Source of the DNA: VRUE01 sp963702705
GTDB taxonomy: Bacteria > Actinomycetota > Thermoleophilia > Solirubrobacterales > 70-9
NCBI GenBank assembly: GCA_963702705.1
Contig: CAVPDR010000002.1
Location: forward strand, 434,001 to 498,000
Length of the DNA: 64,000 nucleotides
Direction of reading: 5' to 3'
The notes beneath the pieces are model-generated. The model was not told the origin of the DNA. It did no database searches and saw only the letters and a program-made list of their open reading frames with translations. This document shows positions 34,124-42,479 of this stretch, piece after piece. Numbering within the stretch: position 1 is the stretch's first letter; the number at the start of each line of letters is the position of its first letter. The position numbers and the translations under genes are program-made.

Positions 34124-34725
34124 GTGCGCTCCTCTCCGGCGAATGGCGCCGCCAATCGCTCAACATACTTCGCGATCACATCGCACTCGACATTCAAGCG
34201 GTCGCCGACGGCGACCGCGCCAAGGTTGGTCCGCTCCAGGGTCTCGGGTATGAGGGAGGCGGCGGCCCAGGAATCGCCCAGATCGGCGACGGTGAGGCTG
34301 ACGCCGTTGAGGCCGATCGAGCCCTTCTCGACCACGTAGCGGAGCAGGTCGGGGCCCAGCGCGACGCGCAGGCGGCGGGCAAAGCCGTCGTCGTCGATCG
34401 AGACGACCTCGGCGATACCGTCGACGTGGCCCTGGACGATGTGGCCGCCGAGCCGGTCCGAAGCCTTCATCGCCAACTCGAGGTTGACGCGGCTGCCGGC
34501 CTCGATCGCGCCCAGGGCGGTAACGCTCAGGGTCTGGTTCATCGCCTCGGTCTCGAAGCCGCCTGGGTCGACCGTCGTCGCGGTGAGGCAGACGCCGTTG
34601 ACCGCGACCGAGTCGCCGCTGGCGATTTCGGGGGCGAGGCGGGTTGCGATCCGCAGGCGCGCGCCGTCGCTGCCCGCCTCGACCGACTCGACGCTGCCGA
34701 TGTCTTCAACCAAACCGGTGAACAT
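34120..34725 (-). CDS. ribE: Riboflavin synthase
   Basis: A 201-residue alpha-chain riboflavin synthase made of two lumazine-binding repeats: MFTGLVEDIGSVES with VNGVCLTA in the first, and IVQGHVDGIAEV with LNGVSLTVAD in the second. Converts two lumazines to riboflavin. ATG 34725 overlaps the ribD stop, and its own stop overlaps ribBA, so the operon is tightly coupled. Confidence 0.95.
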   Translation of the reverse strand: MFTGLVEDIGSVESVEAGSDGARLRIATRLAPEIASGDSVAVNGVCLTATTVDPGGFETEAMNQTLSVTALGAIEAGSRVNLELAMKASDRLGGHIVQGHVDGIAEVVSIDDDGFARRLRVALGPDLLRYVVEKGSIGLNGVSLTVADLGDSWAAASLIPETLERTNLGAVAVGDRLNVECDVIAKYVERLAAPFAGEERT

Positions 34726-35912
34726 CACCACTCCTTAAAACGGGCCGTGATCAATGTGTCATCGCCAGCAGGTTCTACTGAGTGGGACAAAGGAGCTAGG
34801 CGCGCGGGGCCTGTCGCGACTGCGGGGGGGCCTGCGGGCGGGGGCTTCGCCTCCGTTCTCGGCCCCCCCGCATCCGCGCCACCCACGCGAGTAGCCGCTC
34901 GGGTTCCGCCCAGGAGCACCGGGGCGATGAAGGTTCGGGCTTCATCAAGGTGGTCGGCAGCTTGAAAAGCGGCTGCGAGGGTTCGGCCCCCCTCTAGGAA
35001 GAGGCTCGTGATGTTGCGGCGGCCGAGGGCGGCGAGGGCGGGCTCGATACCGTCGGCGACGAGTACCTCGGCACCGGCGTCGCGCAGGGTCGAAGCATCG
35101 GCTTCGGGCGAGACCACGACAAGCACCGGAGACTCGTCCAGGGTTCGGAGCAGCCGCGAATCGACGGGCAGGCGGGCCTGGCGGTCGAAGACGACCCGAA
35201 CCGGCTGCCGACGGGCCTGAAACGTCCCTATATGGGACGTTTCAGGCCCGTCGGCGGGGCGGGCGGTTAGGAGGGGGTCATCAGCCAGGACGGTGCCGAT
35301 GCCCACAGCGACAGCGTCGGATTCGGCTCGCCAGCGGTGGACGAGGTTGCGGCTCTGCTGGCCGGAGATCCAGGGCGAGTCGCCGGGGGCCGTCGCGGTG
35401 TGGCCGTCGAGCGACATCGCCAGCTTCAGCGTCACCAGCGGCAACCCGGTCCGGGCGTGCTTGCGGAATGGCTGGTTGAGCAGCCTCGCGGCGGTCGCCT
35501 CCTCGCCGGCGGCGAACTCGACCTCCAGCCCACCGTCGCGCAGGACCCCGGGGCCGCGCCCGGCAGCCTTCTCGCTGGGATCGTCCGAAGCGATCACGAC
35601 CCGTGCAATCCCAGCCGCAAGAATCGCCTCGGTGCAGGGCGGCTGCCGGCCGGTATGCGCACAGGGCTCCAGCGTCACGTACATCGTCCCCCCAGCCGGA
35701 TCATTGCCCTTCTCCCGACAGTCAGCAAGAGCCGCCCGCTCAGCATGCAGATCCCCCAGCTCAGCGTGCCACCCCTCGCCGACCACCTCGCCGTCACGCA
35801 CAACCACAGCTCCGACAAGAGGATTGGGACTGACCCGCCCACGCCCGCGCTCCGCAAGCTCCAAAGCCCTCGCGAGATGCGCTCGATCCGTGCCTGTCAG
35901 CTGCGATTTCAT
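34725..35912 (-). CDS. ribD: Bifunctional deaminase/reductase RibD with two palindrome-encoded inserts
   Basis: A 395-residue enzyme for the second and third steps of riboflavin synthesis. The deaminase domain (1-145) has HAERAAL and CAHTGRQPPCTEAI zinc ligands; the reductase domain follows (MSLDGHTATAPGDSPWISG). Two segments look foreign: about residues 220-236, encoded by a 22-bp-stem palindrome (35207-35255), and about 342-371, encoded by an 89-bp element (34801-34889). Both keep the frame and lie in loops between expected reductase strands. It starts just beside an 11-bp inverted repeat at 35915-35938. Confidence 0.92.
   Translation of the reverse strand: MKSQLTGTDRAHLARALELAERGRGRVSPNPLVGAVVVRDGEVVGEGWHAELGDLHAERAALADCREKGNDPAGGTMYVTLEPCAHTGRQPPCTEAILAAGIARVVIASDDPSEKAAGRGPGVLRDGGLEVEFAAGEEATAARLLNQPFRKHARTGLPLVTLKLAMSLDGHTATAPGDSPWISGQQSRNLVHRWRAESDAVAVGIGTVLADDPLLTARPADGPETSHIGTFQARRQPVRVVFDRQARLPVDSRLLRTLDESPVLVVVSPEADASTLRDAGAEVLVADGIEPALAALGRRNITSLFLEGGRTLAAAFQAADHLDEARTFIAPVLLGGTRAATRVGGADAGGPRTEAKPPPAGPPAVATGPARLAPLSHSVEPAGDDTLITARFKEW
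34801..34889. repeat. Palindromic element family D, copy in ribD
   Basis: An 89-bp relative of the recG element, in the opposite orientation relative to its host gene. Shared parts are CGCGCGGG...CCTGTCG at one edge, CCTGCGGGCGGG in the loop and CGCCACCCACGCG at the other edge. Inner arms 34815-34830 and 34863-34878 pair with two mismatches. Encodes the Gly/Pro/Ala-rich stretch near the end of RibD. Confidence 0.82.
35207..35255. repeat. Palindrome inside ribD
   Basis: A perfect 22-bp inverted repeat (35207-35228 and 35234-35255) around a TATAT loop, wholly within ribD. Its sequence is unrelated to family D. It encodes a polar stretch just before the QPVRVVFD strand of the reductase domain. 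Confidence 0.85.
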
Positions 35913-35914
35913 CG

Positions 35915-35938
35915 GACTGATTGACTGGTCAATCAGTC
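35915..35938. promoter_or_regulatory. Perfect 11-bp inverted repeat upstream of ribD (candidate operator)
   Basis: GACTGATTGAC-TG-GTCAATCAGTC, two bases upstream of the ribD ATG (35910-35912). Symmetric and AT-richer than its surroundings, it resembles the dyad operators of TetR-type repressors; in the mRNA it would also form a hairpin that hides the ribosome-binding site. No FMN riboswitch was recognised in this leader, so this could be the main control point. Confidence 0.5.
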
Positions 35939-36011
35939 AAGCTTACTCCGCTGTGGGCTCGGTTCTGGGAACTCGTCACACGGTGGCTTCTGGGCGTGGT
36001 CGTCGGTTCCT

Positions 36012-36097
36012 CGCGCGGGTGGCGTGGGGTGAGGGGGGTCGAGGACGGACCGTGGCCCGCCCGCAGGCCCCCCTCATCCCACGACAGGACCCGCGCG
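36012..36097. repeat. Palindromic element family D, intergenic copy
   Basis: An 86-bp copy between ribD and the glycosyltransferase gene. Arms 36023-36038 and 36068-36083 pair over 16 bp with one G-T; outer arms CGCGCGGGT/ACCCGCGCG. Compared with the recG copy, changes on one arm are matched on the other. The rest of 35913-36150 shows only the ribD operator-like repeat and presumably both promoters. Confidence 0.85.
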
Positions 36098-36150
36098 CCG
36101 AGCCAATAGCCCCGCGCGCCGACCCCAGCCGCGGATACCCTGATCGCGCA

Positions 36151-37137
36151 ATGAAGCTCATAGTCCAGATTCCCTGCCTCAACGAGGAGACAACCCTCCC
36201 GCAGACAATCGCGGATATCCCCCGCCAGATCGAGGGCATCGACCAGGTCGAGCTGCTGGTCATCGACGACGGCTCGACCGACCGCACGGTCGAGGTCGCC
36301 CGCGAGCACGGGGTCGAGCACATCGTCCGCCTGACCAACAACAAGGGCCTCGCCGCCGGCTTCCAGGCGGGCCTCGACGCCTGCCTCAAGCTCGGCGCCG
36401 ACGCGATCGTCAACACCGACGCCGACAACCAGTACCGCGGCGCCGACATCCCCAAGCTGCTGGCGCCGATCCTCGCCGGCGAGGCCGACATGGTCGTCGG
36501 CGACCGCCAGGTGGAGCAGATCGAGCACTTCTCAGGCTCGAAGAAAGGGCTGCAGAAGCTCGGCAGCTGGGTGGTGAGCAGGCTGGCCGGGACCGAGATC
36601 GCCGACACAACCTCAGGCTTCCGCGCCTACAACCGCGAGGCGGCGCTCGGCCTGCTCGTCGTCGACAACTTCACCTACACGCTGGAGAGCCTGATCCAGG
36701 CGGGCAAGATGCTGGTCGCGGTCGAGGGGGTCGAGATCGGCACCAACCCGCAGACGCGCGAGTCGCGGCTCTTCGACTCGACCGGCGGCTACGTGCGCCG
36801 CAACGCGCTCTCGATCCTGCGCATCTACGCCCGCTACGAGCCGCTGCGTGTCTTCGCCAGCGCCGGCGCCGCGGTCGCCGTCCTCGCCCTGCTCGCCTGG
36901 CTGCCCTTCCTGCTCGACTGGCTGCTCAACGGCGACAGCACCGGCCACATCCAGTCGCTGATCCTCGGCGCAGTGCTCTTCATCGCCGCGATCCAGCTGC
37001 TCGCCCTGGGCGTGATCGGCGACCTGCTCGCCGGCCAGCGGGTGATGACGCAGCGCGTCTACGAGCGGGTGCGCCGGGTCGAGCTGGCACTCGACGTGCC
37101 CCCTTCGCACTACGAGCCCGGCGCACCGCAGCCTTGA
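36151..37137 (+). CDS. Family 2 glycosyltransferase with C-terminal membrane helices
   Basis: A 328-residue GT-A enzyme. Nucleotide-sugar motifs are LLVIDDGSTDRTVEVA and VNTDADNQY, the family's acidic metal-binding element. Two hydrophobic segments (about 238-260 and 270-292) anchor it, as in dolichol/polyprenol-phosphate sugar transferases. Donor and acceptor are unknown. ATG at 36151 is the natural start (MKLIVQIPCLNEE). Its stop overlaps the TTG start of the flippase gene, indicating a surface-glycan pair. Confidence 0.88.
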   Translation: MKLIVQIPCLNEETTLPQTIADIPRQIEGIDQVELLVIDDGSTDRTVEVAREHGVEHIVRLTNNKGLAAGFQAGLDACLKLGADAIVNTDADNQYRGADIPKLLAPILAGEADMVVGDRQVEQIEHFSGSKKGLQKLGSWVVSRLAGTEIADTTSGFRAYNREAALGLLVVDNFTYTLESLIQAGKMLVAVEGVEIGTNPQTRESRLFDSTGGYVRRNALSILRIYARYEPLRVFASAGAAVAVLALLAWLPFLLDWLLNGDSTGHIQSLILGAVLFIAAIQLLALGVIGDLLAGQRVMTQRVYERVRRVELALDVPPSHYEPGAPQP

Positions 37138-38546
37138 TCGGCCGGCTGCGCAAGGCGATGGGCGCCGGCGACGGCGCTCAGGACGGCGGCGGCTCGGCCA
37201 CTGCCGACTACGGCAGGACCGCCAGCTTCCTGGCGATCGGGGTCGGCCTCACCGGCGTAATCACCTACGTCTACTTCTTCATCGCTTCGCACGTGCTCTC
37301 CAAGCCCGACTACGGGCAGATCACGGTGCTCTGGTCGGCCGTCTTCATCACGATCTCGACCCTTTACCGGCCGGTCGAACAGCTGCTCTCCCGGCATATC
37401 TCCGAACACCTGGTCAAGGGCGAGCCGATCGACGGCACGGTGAAGAACGCCTCGCTGATCCAGCTCGGCCTGGCAGCGCTCTTCGCGACGCTGGCGCTCG
37501 CCTTCCGCGGCCCGCTACAGAACGACCTGCTCGAGGGCAACGAAACGCTCTACTGGGTCTTCTTCTCGGCGGTCCTCTTTTACGCCGCGAGCTACTTCGC
37601 CCGCGGCTTCCTCGCCGGGCAGAAGCGCTTTGGCCTCTTCACCGCGCTGATCCTCTCCGAGTCCTGTTTCCGCACCCTGTTCGCGGTGCTGGTCGCGGTC
37701 AGCCTGCTCGAGGGGCAATCGGCGGTGGCGATCGGCATCGTCGCCGCCCCCTCGATGAGCCTGATGGTGGTGCCGCTGGCCTTCGCTAGACGGGCCCGCA
37801 CGGCGGCCCCTCCGCCGCCGCAGGAGGAAACCGCCGAGTCATCGGTGTCGATGGCCCACGGCACCGGCTTCGCCGCAGCGGTGCTGGTGATCATGTTCAG
37901 CGAACAGGCCTTCCTCAATGCCGGGCCACTGATCGTCCGCGGCTTGAAGGACGCCGAAGCCGCGGGCTTCATCTTCAACGTGCTGATGCTGGCGCGGGCG
38001 CCGCTGCAGATCTTCCAGGCGGTCTCGACCAGCATCCTCCCCCACCTCACTGGCCTGCACACCAGCGACGATCCCGAGAGCGAGCATGAATTCCACCGCT
38101 CGGTGCGGATGGTCCTGCTCGGAATCACCGCCTTCACCGCCTTCACCGGGCTGGTCGTCCTGATCGCCGGACCGGCGTTGATGCAGATCGCTTTCAGCCA
38201 CAAGTACAGCTACGGCCGCGGCGAACTTCTGCTGGTGACCGCGGCGATGGGCCTCTACCTCTCCTCGGTCACCGTCAACCAGGCCTGCGTCGCCCAGGGC
38301 CAGGTGCGGCGGGCCGCGGCACGCTGGATCGCCTGCGCCGCCCTCTTCATCGGTTGGAACTTCGTGCCGCTCGTCGGCAACGAGTACCACCGGGTCGAGA
38401 TCGGGCTGCTCGGGGCCGCCGGCATCCTCTTCGGCCTGCTCTACCTGATCTACCGCCGGCCGCACGAACGCGCCGAAGACGTGCCCGCACCAGGATCCCC
38501 AGAGGAACTGGAGCTGCGCCTCGCTGCGGTCGACGAGAACACCTAG
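37134..38546 (+). CDS. Polysaccharide flippase-like membrane protein
   Basis: A 470-residue protein with about 12 predicted hydrophobic segments and the N-terminal pattern of MATE/Wzx-type exporters (ASHVLSKPDYGQITVLWSAVFI). It probably moves lipid-linked glycans across the membrane. TTG start overlaps the glycosyltransferase stop. A proline- and glutamate-rich loop lies near residues 222-235. The substrate is inferred only from the neighbouring glycosyltransferase. Confidence 0.78.
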   Translation: MIGRLRKAMGAGDGAQDGGGSATADYGRTASFLAIGVGLTGVITYVYFFIASHVLSKPDYGQITVLWSAVFITISTLYRPVEQLLSRHISEHLVKGEPIDGTVKNASLIQLGLAALFATLALAFRGPLQNDLLEGNETLYWVFFSAVLFYAASYFARGFLAGQKRFGLFTALILSESCFRTLFAVLVAVSLLEGQSAVAIGIVAAPSMSLMVVPLAFARRARTAAPPPPQEETAESSVSMAHGTGFAAAVLVIMFSEQAFLNAGPLIVRGLKDAEAAGFIFNVLMLARAPLQIFQAVSTSILPHLTGLHTSDDPESEHEFHRSVRMVLLGITAFTAFTGLVVLIAGPALMQIAFSHKYSYGRGELLLVTAAMGLYLSSVTVNQACVAQGQVRRAAARWIACAALFIGWNFVPLVGNEYHRVEIGLLGAAGILFGLLYLIYRRPHERAEDVPAPGSPEELELRLAAVDENT

Positions 38547-38555
38547 GGTCGTTCG

Positions 38556-40355
38556 GTGGGTGGACACGACGCCGAGCTGATTCTCGTCGCCGGTGCCCTG
38601 CTCGCCGCCGGAATCCTCGGCGCCCTGCTCGCCGACCGCATCCGCATCCCCGGCCTGCTGCTCTTCCTCGGCCTCGGCATGCTGGCCGGCTCGGAGGGGA
38701 TCGGCGGGATCGAGTTCGACAACGTCGAGCTGGCCCGCACCCTGGGCACGATCGCCCTCGTCCTGATCCTCTTCGAGGGCGGCCTGACCGCGGGCTGGTC
38801 GGAGATCCGGCCGGTGCTCGGCACGGCAGCCTCGATGGCGACGATCGGCACCGCGATCACCGCCTGCGCGGCCGGCCTCGCCGCCCACTGGATCTTCGGC
38901 ATCAGCGTGCTCGAAGGGATGATCGTCGGCGCCGCGATCGCCGCCACCGACTCGGCCGCGATCTTCGCCGTGCTGCGCCGCTCGACCTTGAAAAAGCGGC
39001 TGGCGCGCTCGCTGGAGGGCGAGTCGGGGATGAACGACCCGGTCGCGCTGCTGCTCGTGATCGGCTTCATCGAATGGATCCAGCAGCCCGGCTTCGGTCT
39101 CGCCGACATGGCCGGCCTACTGGCGCTCAAACTGGCGCTCGGCGCGGTCGTCGGCCTCGCCTTGGGGCGACTCGCGACGATCGCCCTCGACCGCGCCCAG
39201 CTGCCCACCGACGGGATCTACCCCGTGGCGACAATCGCGATCGCCGGCCTCGCCTTCGGTCTGGCCGAGGTCGCGCACGGCTCGGGTTTCCTCGCCGTCT
39301 ACCTCACCGCGCTCGCCCTCGGCTCGGCCCGCATCCCGGCGCGGCGCACGATCGTCGCCTTCCACGAGGGGGTCGGCTGGGTCGCCCAGATCGGCCTCTT
39401 CATCCTGCTTGGCCTGCTCGTCTTCCCCAGCTCGCTCGGCGACGTCGCCTGGGAAAGCCTCGCCCTCTCGGCCGTGCTGATCTTCCTCGCGCGCCCCCTC
39501 GCGGCCTTCATCGCGACCGCCTTCTCGCCACTCGACCTGCGCGAGCGGGCGATGCTGGGCTGGGCTGGGCTGCGCGGCGCGACGCCGATCTGGCTGGCGA
39601 CCTTTCCCGTCGTCGCCGGCGTCGGCAGCGGCGAACAGCTCTTCGCGATCGTCTTCTTCGTCGTCGTCACCTCGACCCTGGTCCAGGGCGCGAGCTTCGA
39701 GCCGCTGGCAAGCCGGCTCGGACTGACCACCGACGAGCCGGCGCTGCCGCGGCGGCTGCTCGAGTCGGGCCGGATCCGCCGCCTCGGTGGCGACGTCATC
39801 TCCTACCGCTTGCGGCCCGGCGCCGCGGCGGCCGGCCACCTGGTGCGCGAACTCGACCTTCCGCGCGAGGCGCTGGTCAACGTGATCGTCCGCGACGGGC
39901 ACGCGATCCCGCCGCGCGGCTCGACCGAGGTGCGCGAGGGGGACGAGCTGCACATCCTCGTCCGCGGCGAGCTGCGCGAGGAGGTCGAGGAGCTGACCAA
40001 ACGCTGGCACGAGGGCCCGATCGGGGCGCCCCCACCACCGCGTTTGCCGCGGCGTGGCTCGCCGCAGATCTTCTCGGTCGGCCCCGGCGGCGCGATCGAG
40101 GATCCCTCGGCGCCGGTCGAGGTGAACGGAATCGCGGTCGCCGCCGTGCTGCGCAGCCGCCGCGACAGCTCCAGCGCCCTCGTCGCCCTGGCGGACGGCC
40201 GTTACGCGCTCACCTCCGAGGCAGCGGTGGCGGTCGGCGACCGGCGGGCGGTCGCCCGCTGGTGCGAGCGCCGCGCGCAGCGGATCGGCGGCGACGATCC
40301 CGCCGAGCAGGCGTGGTGGCAGGAGGTGATCGGCGCCTTGATCGCGAGGGGCTGA
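38556..40355 (+). CDS. CPA-family K+(Na+)/H+ antiporter with TrkA-C domain
   Basis: A 599-residue NhaP2/CvrA-like transporter. The membrane domain of about 12 helices spans 1-400, with LILFEGGLTAGW, AATDSAAIFAVLRR and EGESGMNDPVALLLV motifs. A cytoplasmic TrkA-C-type ligand domain is at about 425-500 (VREGDELHILVRGEL), and a further C-terminal region is at 510-599. Likely exports potassium or sodium in exchange for protons. GTG start 10 bp after the flippase stop. Confidence 0.9.
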   Translation: MGGHDAELILVAGALLAAGILGALLADRIRIPGLLLFLGLGMLAGSEGIGGIEFDNVELARTLGTIALVLILFEGGLTAGWSEIRPVLGTAASMATIGTAITACAAGLAAHWIFGISVLEGMIVGAAIAATDSAAIFAVLRRSTLKKRLARSLEGESGMNDPVALLLVIGFIEWIQQPGFGLADMAGLLALKLALGAVVGLALGRLATIALDRAQLPTDGIYPVATIAIAGLAFGLAEVAHGSGFLAVYLTALALGSARIPARRTIVAFHEGVGWVAQIGLFILLGLLVFPSSLGDVAWESLALSAVLIFLARPLAAFIATAFSPLDLRERAMLGWAGLRGATPIWLATFPVVAGVGSGEQLFAIVFFVVVTSTLVQGASFEPLASRLGLTTDEPALPRRLLESGRIRRLGGDVISYRLRPGAAAAGHLVRELDLPREALVNVIVRDGHAIPPRGSTEVREGDELHILVRGELREEVEELTKRWHEGPIGAPPPPRLPRRGSPQIFSVGPGGAIEDPSAPVEVNGIAVAAVLRSRRDSSSALVALADGRYALTSEAAVAVGDRRAVARWCERRAQRIGGDDPAEQAWWQEVIGALIARG

Positions 40356-40391
40356 GACCCTGACCCCGGGCTAAGTTCCCCTTTTTCGCAT

Positions 40392-40456
40392 ATTTCCCTC
40401 CAATAGCGAATTTAAGAAAAATAGGGAAAATTCCTTGATACCTTAAAATTCGCTAT
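40392..40456. promoter_or_regulatory. Interleaved inverted repeats in AT-rich promoter of the AbiE-like module
   Basis: ATAGCGAATTTAAG (40403-40416) pairs with CTTAAAATTCGCTAT (40442-40456), which runs into the ATG. A second repeat, ATTTCCCT (40392-40399) and AGGGAAAAT (40423-40431), is interleaved with it. They could be two operators bound by the first gene's regulator, or a pseudoknot in the leader. This stretch is far more AT-rich than the rest of the window. Confidence 0.6.
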
Positions 40457-41579
40457 GGAAGCGAAAGCGTCCGAAAAAGAGAAGGATCTAATCGATGAAG
40501 CAATTAGCTGGCTTAAACGCCGGCTCCCGGAAGGCTGGGACGTAGGAAAACAGGAAGTCCCGAATCCAGACCCCAGACTCCCGCGCGAGGACTCCAGGAT
40601 CACCCTCAATGGGCCGCATGGCAGCGGCACCACCATTGCTATCGAGGCGAAGCAATCGGTCTCGCCTCGCTTTGTCCAAAGTCTGCTGCTCCCTAGGCTT
40701 CACACCGCCCGCAACATGGGTGGCGTGCATCCACTCGTCGTTGTGGCCCCTTGGTTGAGCAGGAAGACCCAATCTCTGCTGGCCGAAAATGGAATCGGCT
40801 ATATCGACCTGACCGGCAATGCGAGGGTGATTGCCACCAATCCGCCGTTCTACCTGGAGACAGTAGGAGCGGAGCGGAATCCAGCCCCCAAGGGACAGAG
40901 CAAAGCTCAGCTACGTGGGCCGAAGGCGGCACGGCTGATCAGGCTGCTGACCGACGTCAGCCCTCCCTACAGACTCGGAGAGCTTGCGGATGCCGCGGCC
41001 CTCGCCCCGGCCTACGTATCGCGCATGCTCGACACGCTCTACGACGAAACCCTTGTCGAGCGTGACCCCCGCGGGCCAATCGAAGCGGTCGACATCGCCG
41101 GGCTGATTCGCCGTTGGGCCAGGTCATACGACGTCCTTGAGTCCAATCGCACCGAGTCGTTCATTGCCACGGTCGGAGTCAAAGCCGTCACAGAGGAACT
41201 CGCGAACCGCCCCTCCGATAAGCCCCGGTTCGCAATCACCGGCTCGGCGGCCGCGATCCGTCTGGCGCCTATCACCGCGCCGGCGCTTCTCTTGGCCTAC
41301 TGCGATGACCCCAAGTCGCTCGCCGACGATCTGGGCTTGTTGCCCGCCGCCGAGGGCGCCAACGTGATCCTGCTTGAACCTTTCGATGATGTCGTTTGGC
41401 GTCGGAACGCCTCCCAGTCCGGTCTACGTTTCGCCGCGCCCGCGCAGATCGCAGTCGATTGCCTCACGGGCACGGGCAGGATGCCCGAGGAGGGAGAGGC
41501 GGTCCTTGACTGGATGACCGAGAACGAAGCGGCATGGCGACAACCAGTGCTTCCAGATTTCGAATTCGAGGGGCAGTGA
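40455..41579 (+). CDS. AbiEi-like regulator with winged helix and extra N-terminal domain
   Basis: A 374-residue protein. Residues about 1-145 hold a domain with a DSRITL...TTIAIEAK pattern that resembles a degraded restriction-endonuclease-like fold. About 155-215 is a winged helix (LIRLLTDVSPPYRLGELADAAALAPAYVSRMLDTL). About 220-374 matches the C-terminal pattern of AbiEi-type antitoxins (FAITGSAAAIRLAP, VILLEPFDD, APAQIAVDCLTGTGRMPEEGEAV). The stop overlaps the next gene as GTGA. The role as antitoxin and autorepressor is inferred from this layout and the promoter repeats. Confidence 0.65.
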   Translation: MEAKASEKEKDLIDEAISWLKRRLPEGWDVGKQEVPNPDPRLPREDSRITLNGPHGSGTTIAIEAKQSVSPRFVQSLLLPRLHTARNMGGVHPLVVVAPWLSRKTQSLLAENGIGYIDLTGNARVIATNPPFYLETVGAERNPAPKGQSKAQLRGPKAARLIRLLTDVSPPYRLGELADAAALAPAYVSRMLDTLYDETLVERDPRGPIEAVDIAGLIRRWARSYDVLESNRTESFIATVGVKAVTEELANRPSDKPRFAITGSAAAIRLAPITAPALLLAYCDDPKSLADDLGLLPAAEGANVILLEPFDDVVWRRNASQSGLRFAAPAQIAVDCLTGTGRMPEEGEAVLDWMTENEAAWRQPVLPDFEFEGQ

Positions 41580-42427
41580 GCGATACCGCGCCCGAGCCGC
41601 AATATGTTGAAGCGCGGCGAGTCCTACTCGACGCGCTCGACGCCCTATCGCCCCAGCTGGACGCGGTGGTCCTCGCTGGTGCGCAGGCGATCTACATTCG
41701 CGCCGGGGCAAACAGCCTCCCCGTCTCCGACTACACGATCGACGGCGACCTAACGCTTAACCCCTCTGCTCTGCTCGATGAGCCAAGGCTAGAAGAGTTG
41801 ATGACGAAGGCGGGGTTCAGGCTGGCCGTGAAACAGGGCAACAAGGAGCCTGGGATATGGACAGTGGAGGTAGTGGTCGCCGATGCGACTGCGGACATCG
41901 CAGTGGACCTGCTCGTCCCAGAGACCGTTGCTCCTCGGCGAGGCAGAAGAGGTGCACTCGACGAGCCCCACGGCAAGCTCGCGGCTCGCAAGATCCTCGG
42001 CCTCGAGGCCGTGCTCGCTGACAACGAGGCACTGAAAATATCCGCGCTGGACCCGGCTGACGGCCGCTCCACCATGGTCAGGGTCGCCGGCGTCGCCGCC
42101 CTGCTTGTAGCCAAGATTCACAAGCTCAGCGACCGGGTCGCGGGGAATCGCTCTGATCGGATCAAGGACAAGGACGCAGCGGATGTCGTGCGGCTGATGG
42201 GCGCCGAGAAAGCCAACTCGGTTGCGGCAACGCTGACGGATCTGTCCGGCCACCCCGATGCCGGGGAGGTCACACGCGTGGCAATCGACGGGTTCAACAA
42301 CCTATTTGGAACCCGGGCTGGTGCCGGGATTGAGATGGCGGCGCGCTCGCTACGAACCGGTATGCCGGAGGAGCGAGTTCACGCCATCTGCCTTGCTTAT
42401 GCGGAGCAGCTGCGCGAAGCGCTGTAG
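41576..42427 (+). CDS. Nucleotidyltransferase-like protein, AbiEii-like partner
   Basis: A 283-residue protein. The segment VVLAGAQAIYIRAG...YTIDGDLTL fits the nucleotidyltransferase pattern GG-x(n)-[DT]xD with two acidic residues, as in AbiEii/MenT-type toxins and related domains. A helical second half follows (ALLVAKIHKLSDRV, RIKDKDAADVVRLM). GTG at 41576 overlaps the upstream stop, so the two form one translational unit. No other function is recognised; it could also be a housekeeping nucleotidyltransferase. Confidence 0.62.
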   Translation: MSDTAPEPQYVEARRVLLDALDALSPQLDAVVLAGAQAIYIRAGANSLPVSDYTIDGDLTLNPSALLDEPRLEELMTKAGFRLAVKQGNKEPGIWTVEVVVADATADIAVDLLVPETVAPRRGRRGALDEPHGKLAARKILGLEAVLADNEALKISALDPADGRSTMVRVAGVAALLVAKIHKLSDRVAGNRSDRIKDKDAADVVRLMGAEKANSVAATLTDLSGHPDAGEVTRVAIDGFNNLFGTRAGAGIEMAARSLRTGMPEERVHAICLAYAEQLREAL

Positions 42428-42479
42428 CGACACTGGCTCGCGACAGCGGGCCCGTGTCCTCCGCGACTATGAGGCCGGC

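Noticed and set aside
35913..36150. FMN riboswitch upstream of ribD
   Set aside because: The conserved multi-stem FMN element was not recognisable; the space holds an inverted repeat and a family D palindrome.
38354..40363. A 669-codon + strand frame overlapping the flippase and antiporter genes
   Set aside because: Different frame from both real genes, composition is almost entirely Arg/Ala/Pro/Gly/Asp; the membrane proteins explain the region.
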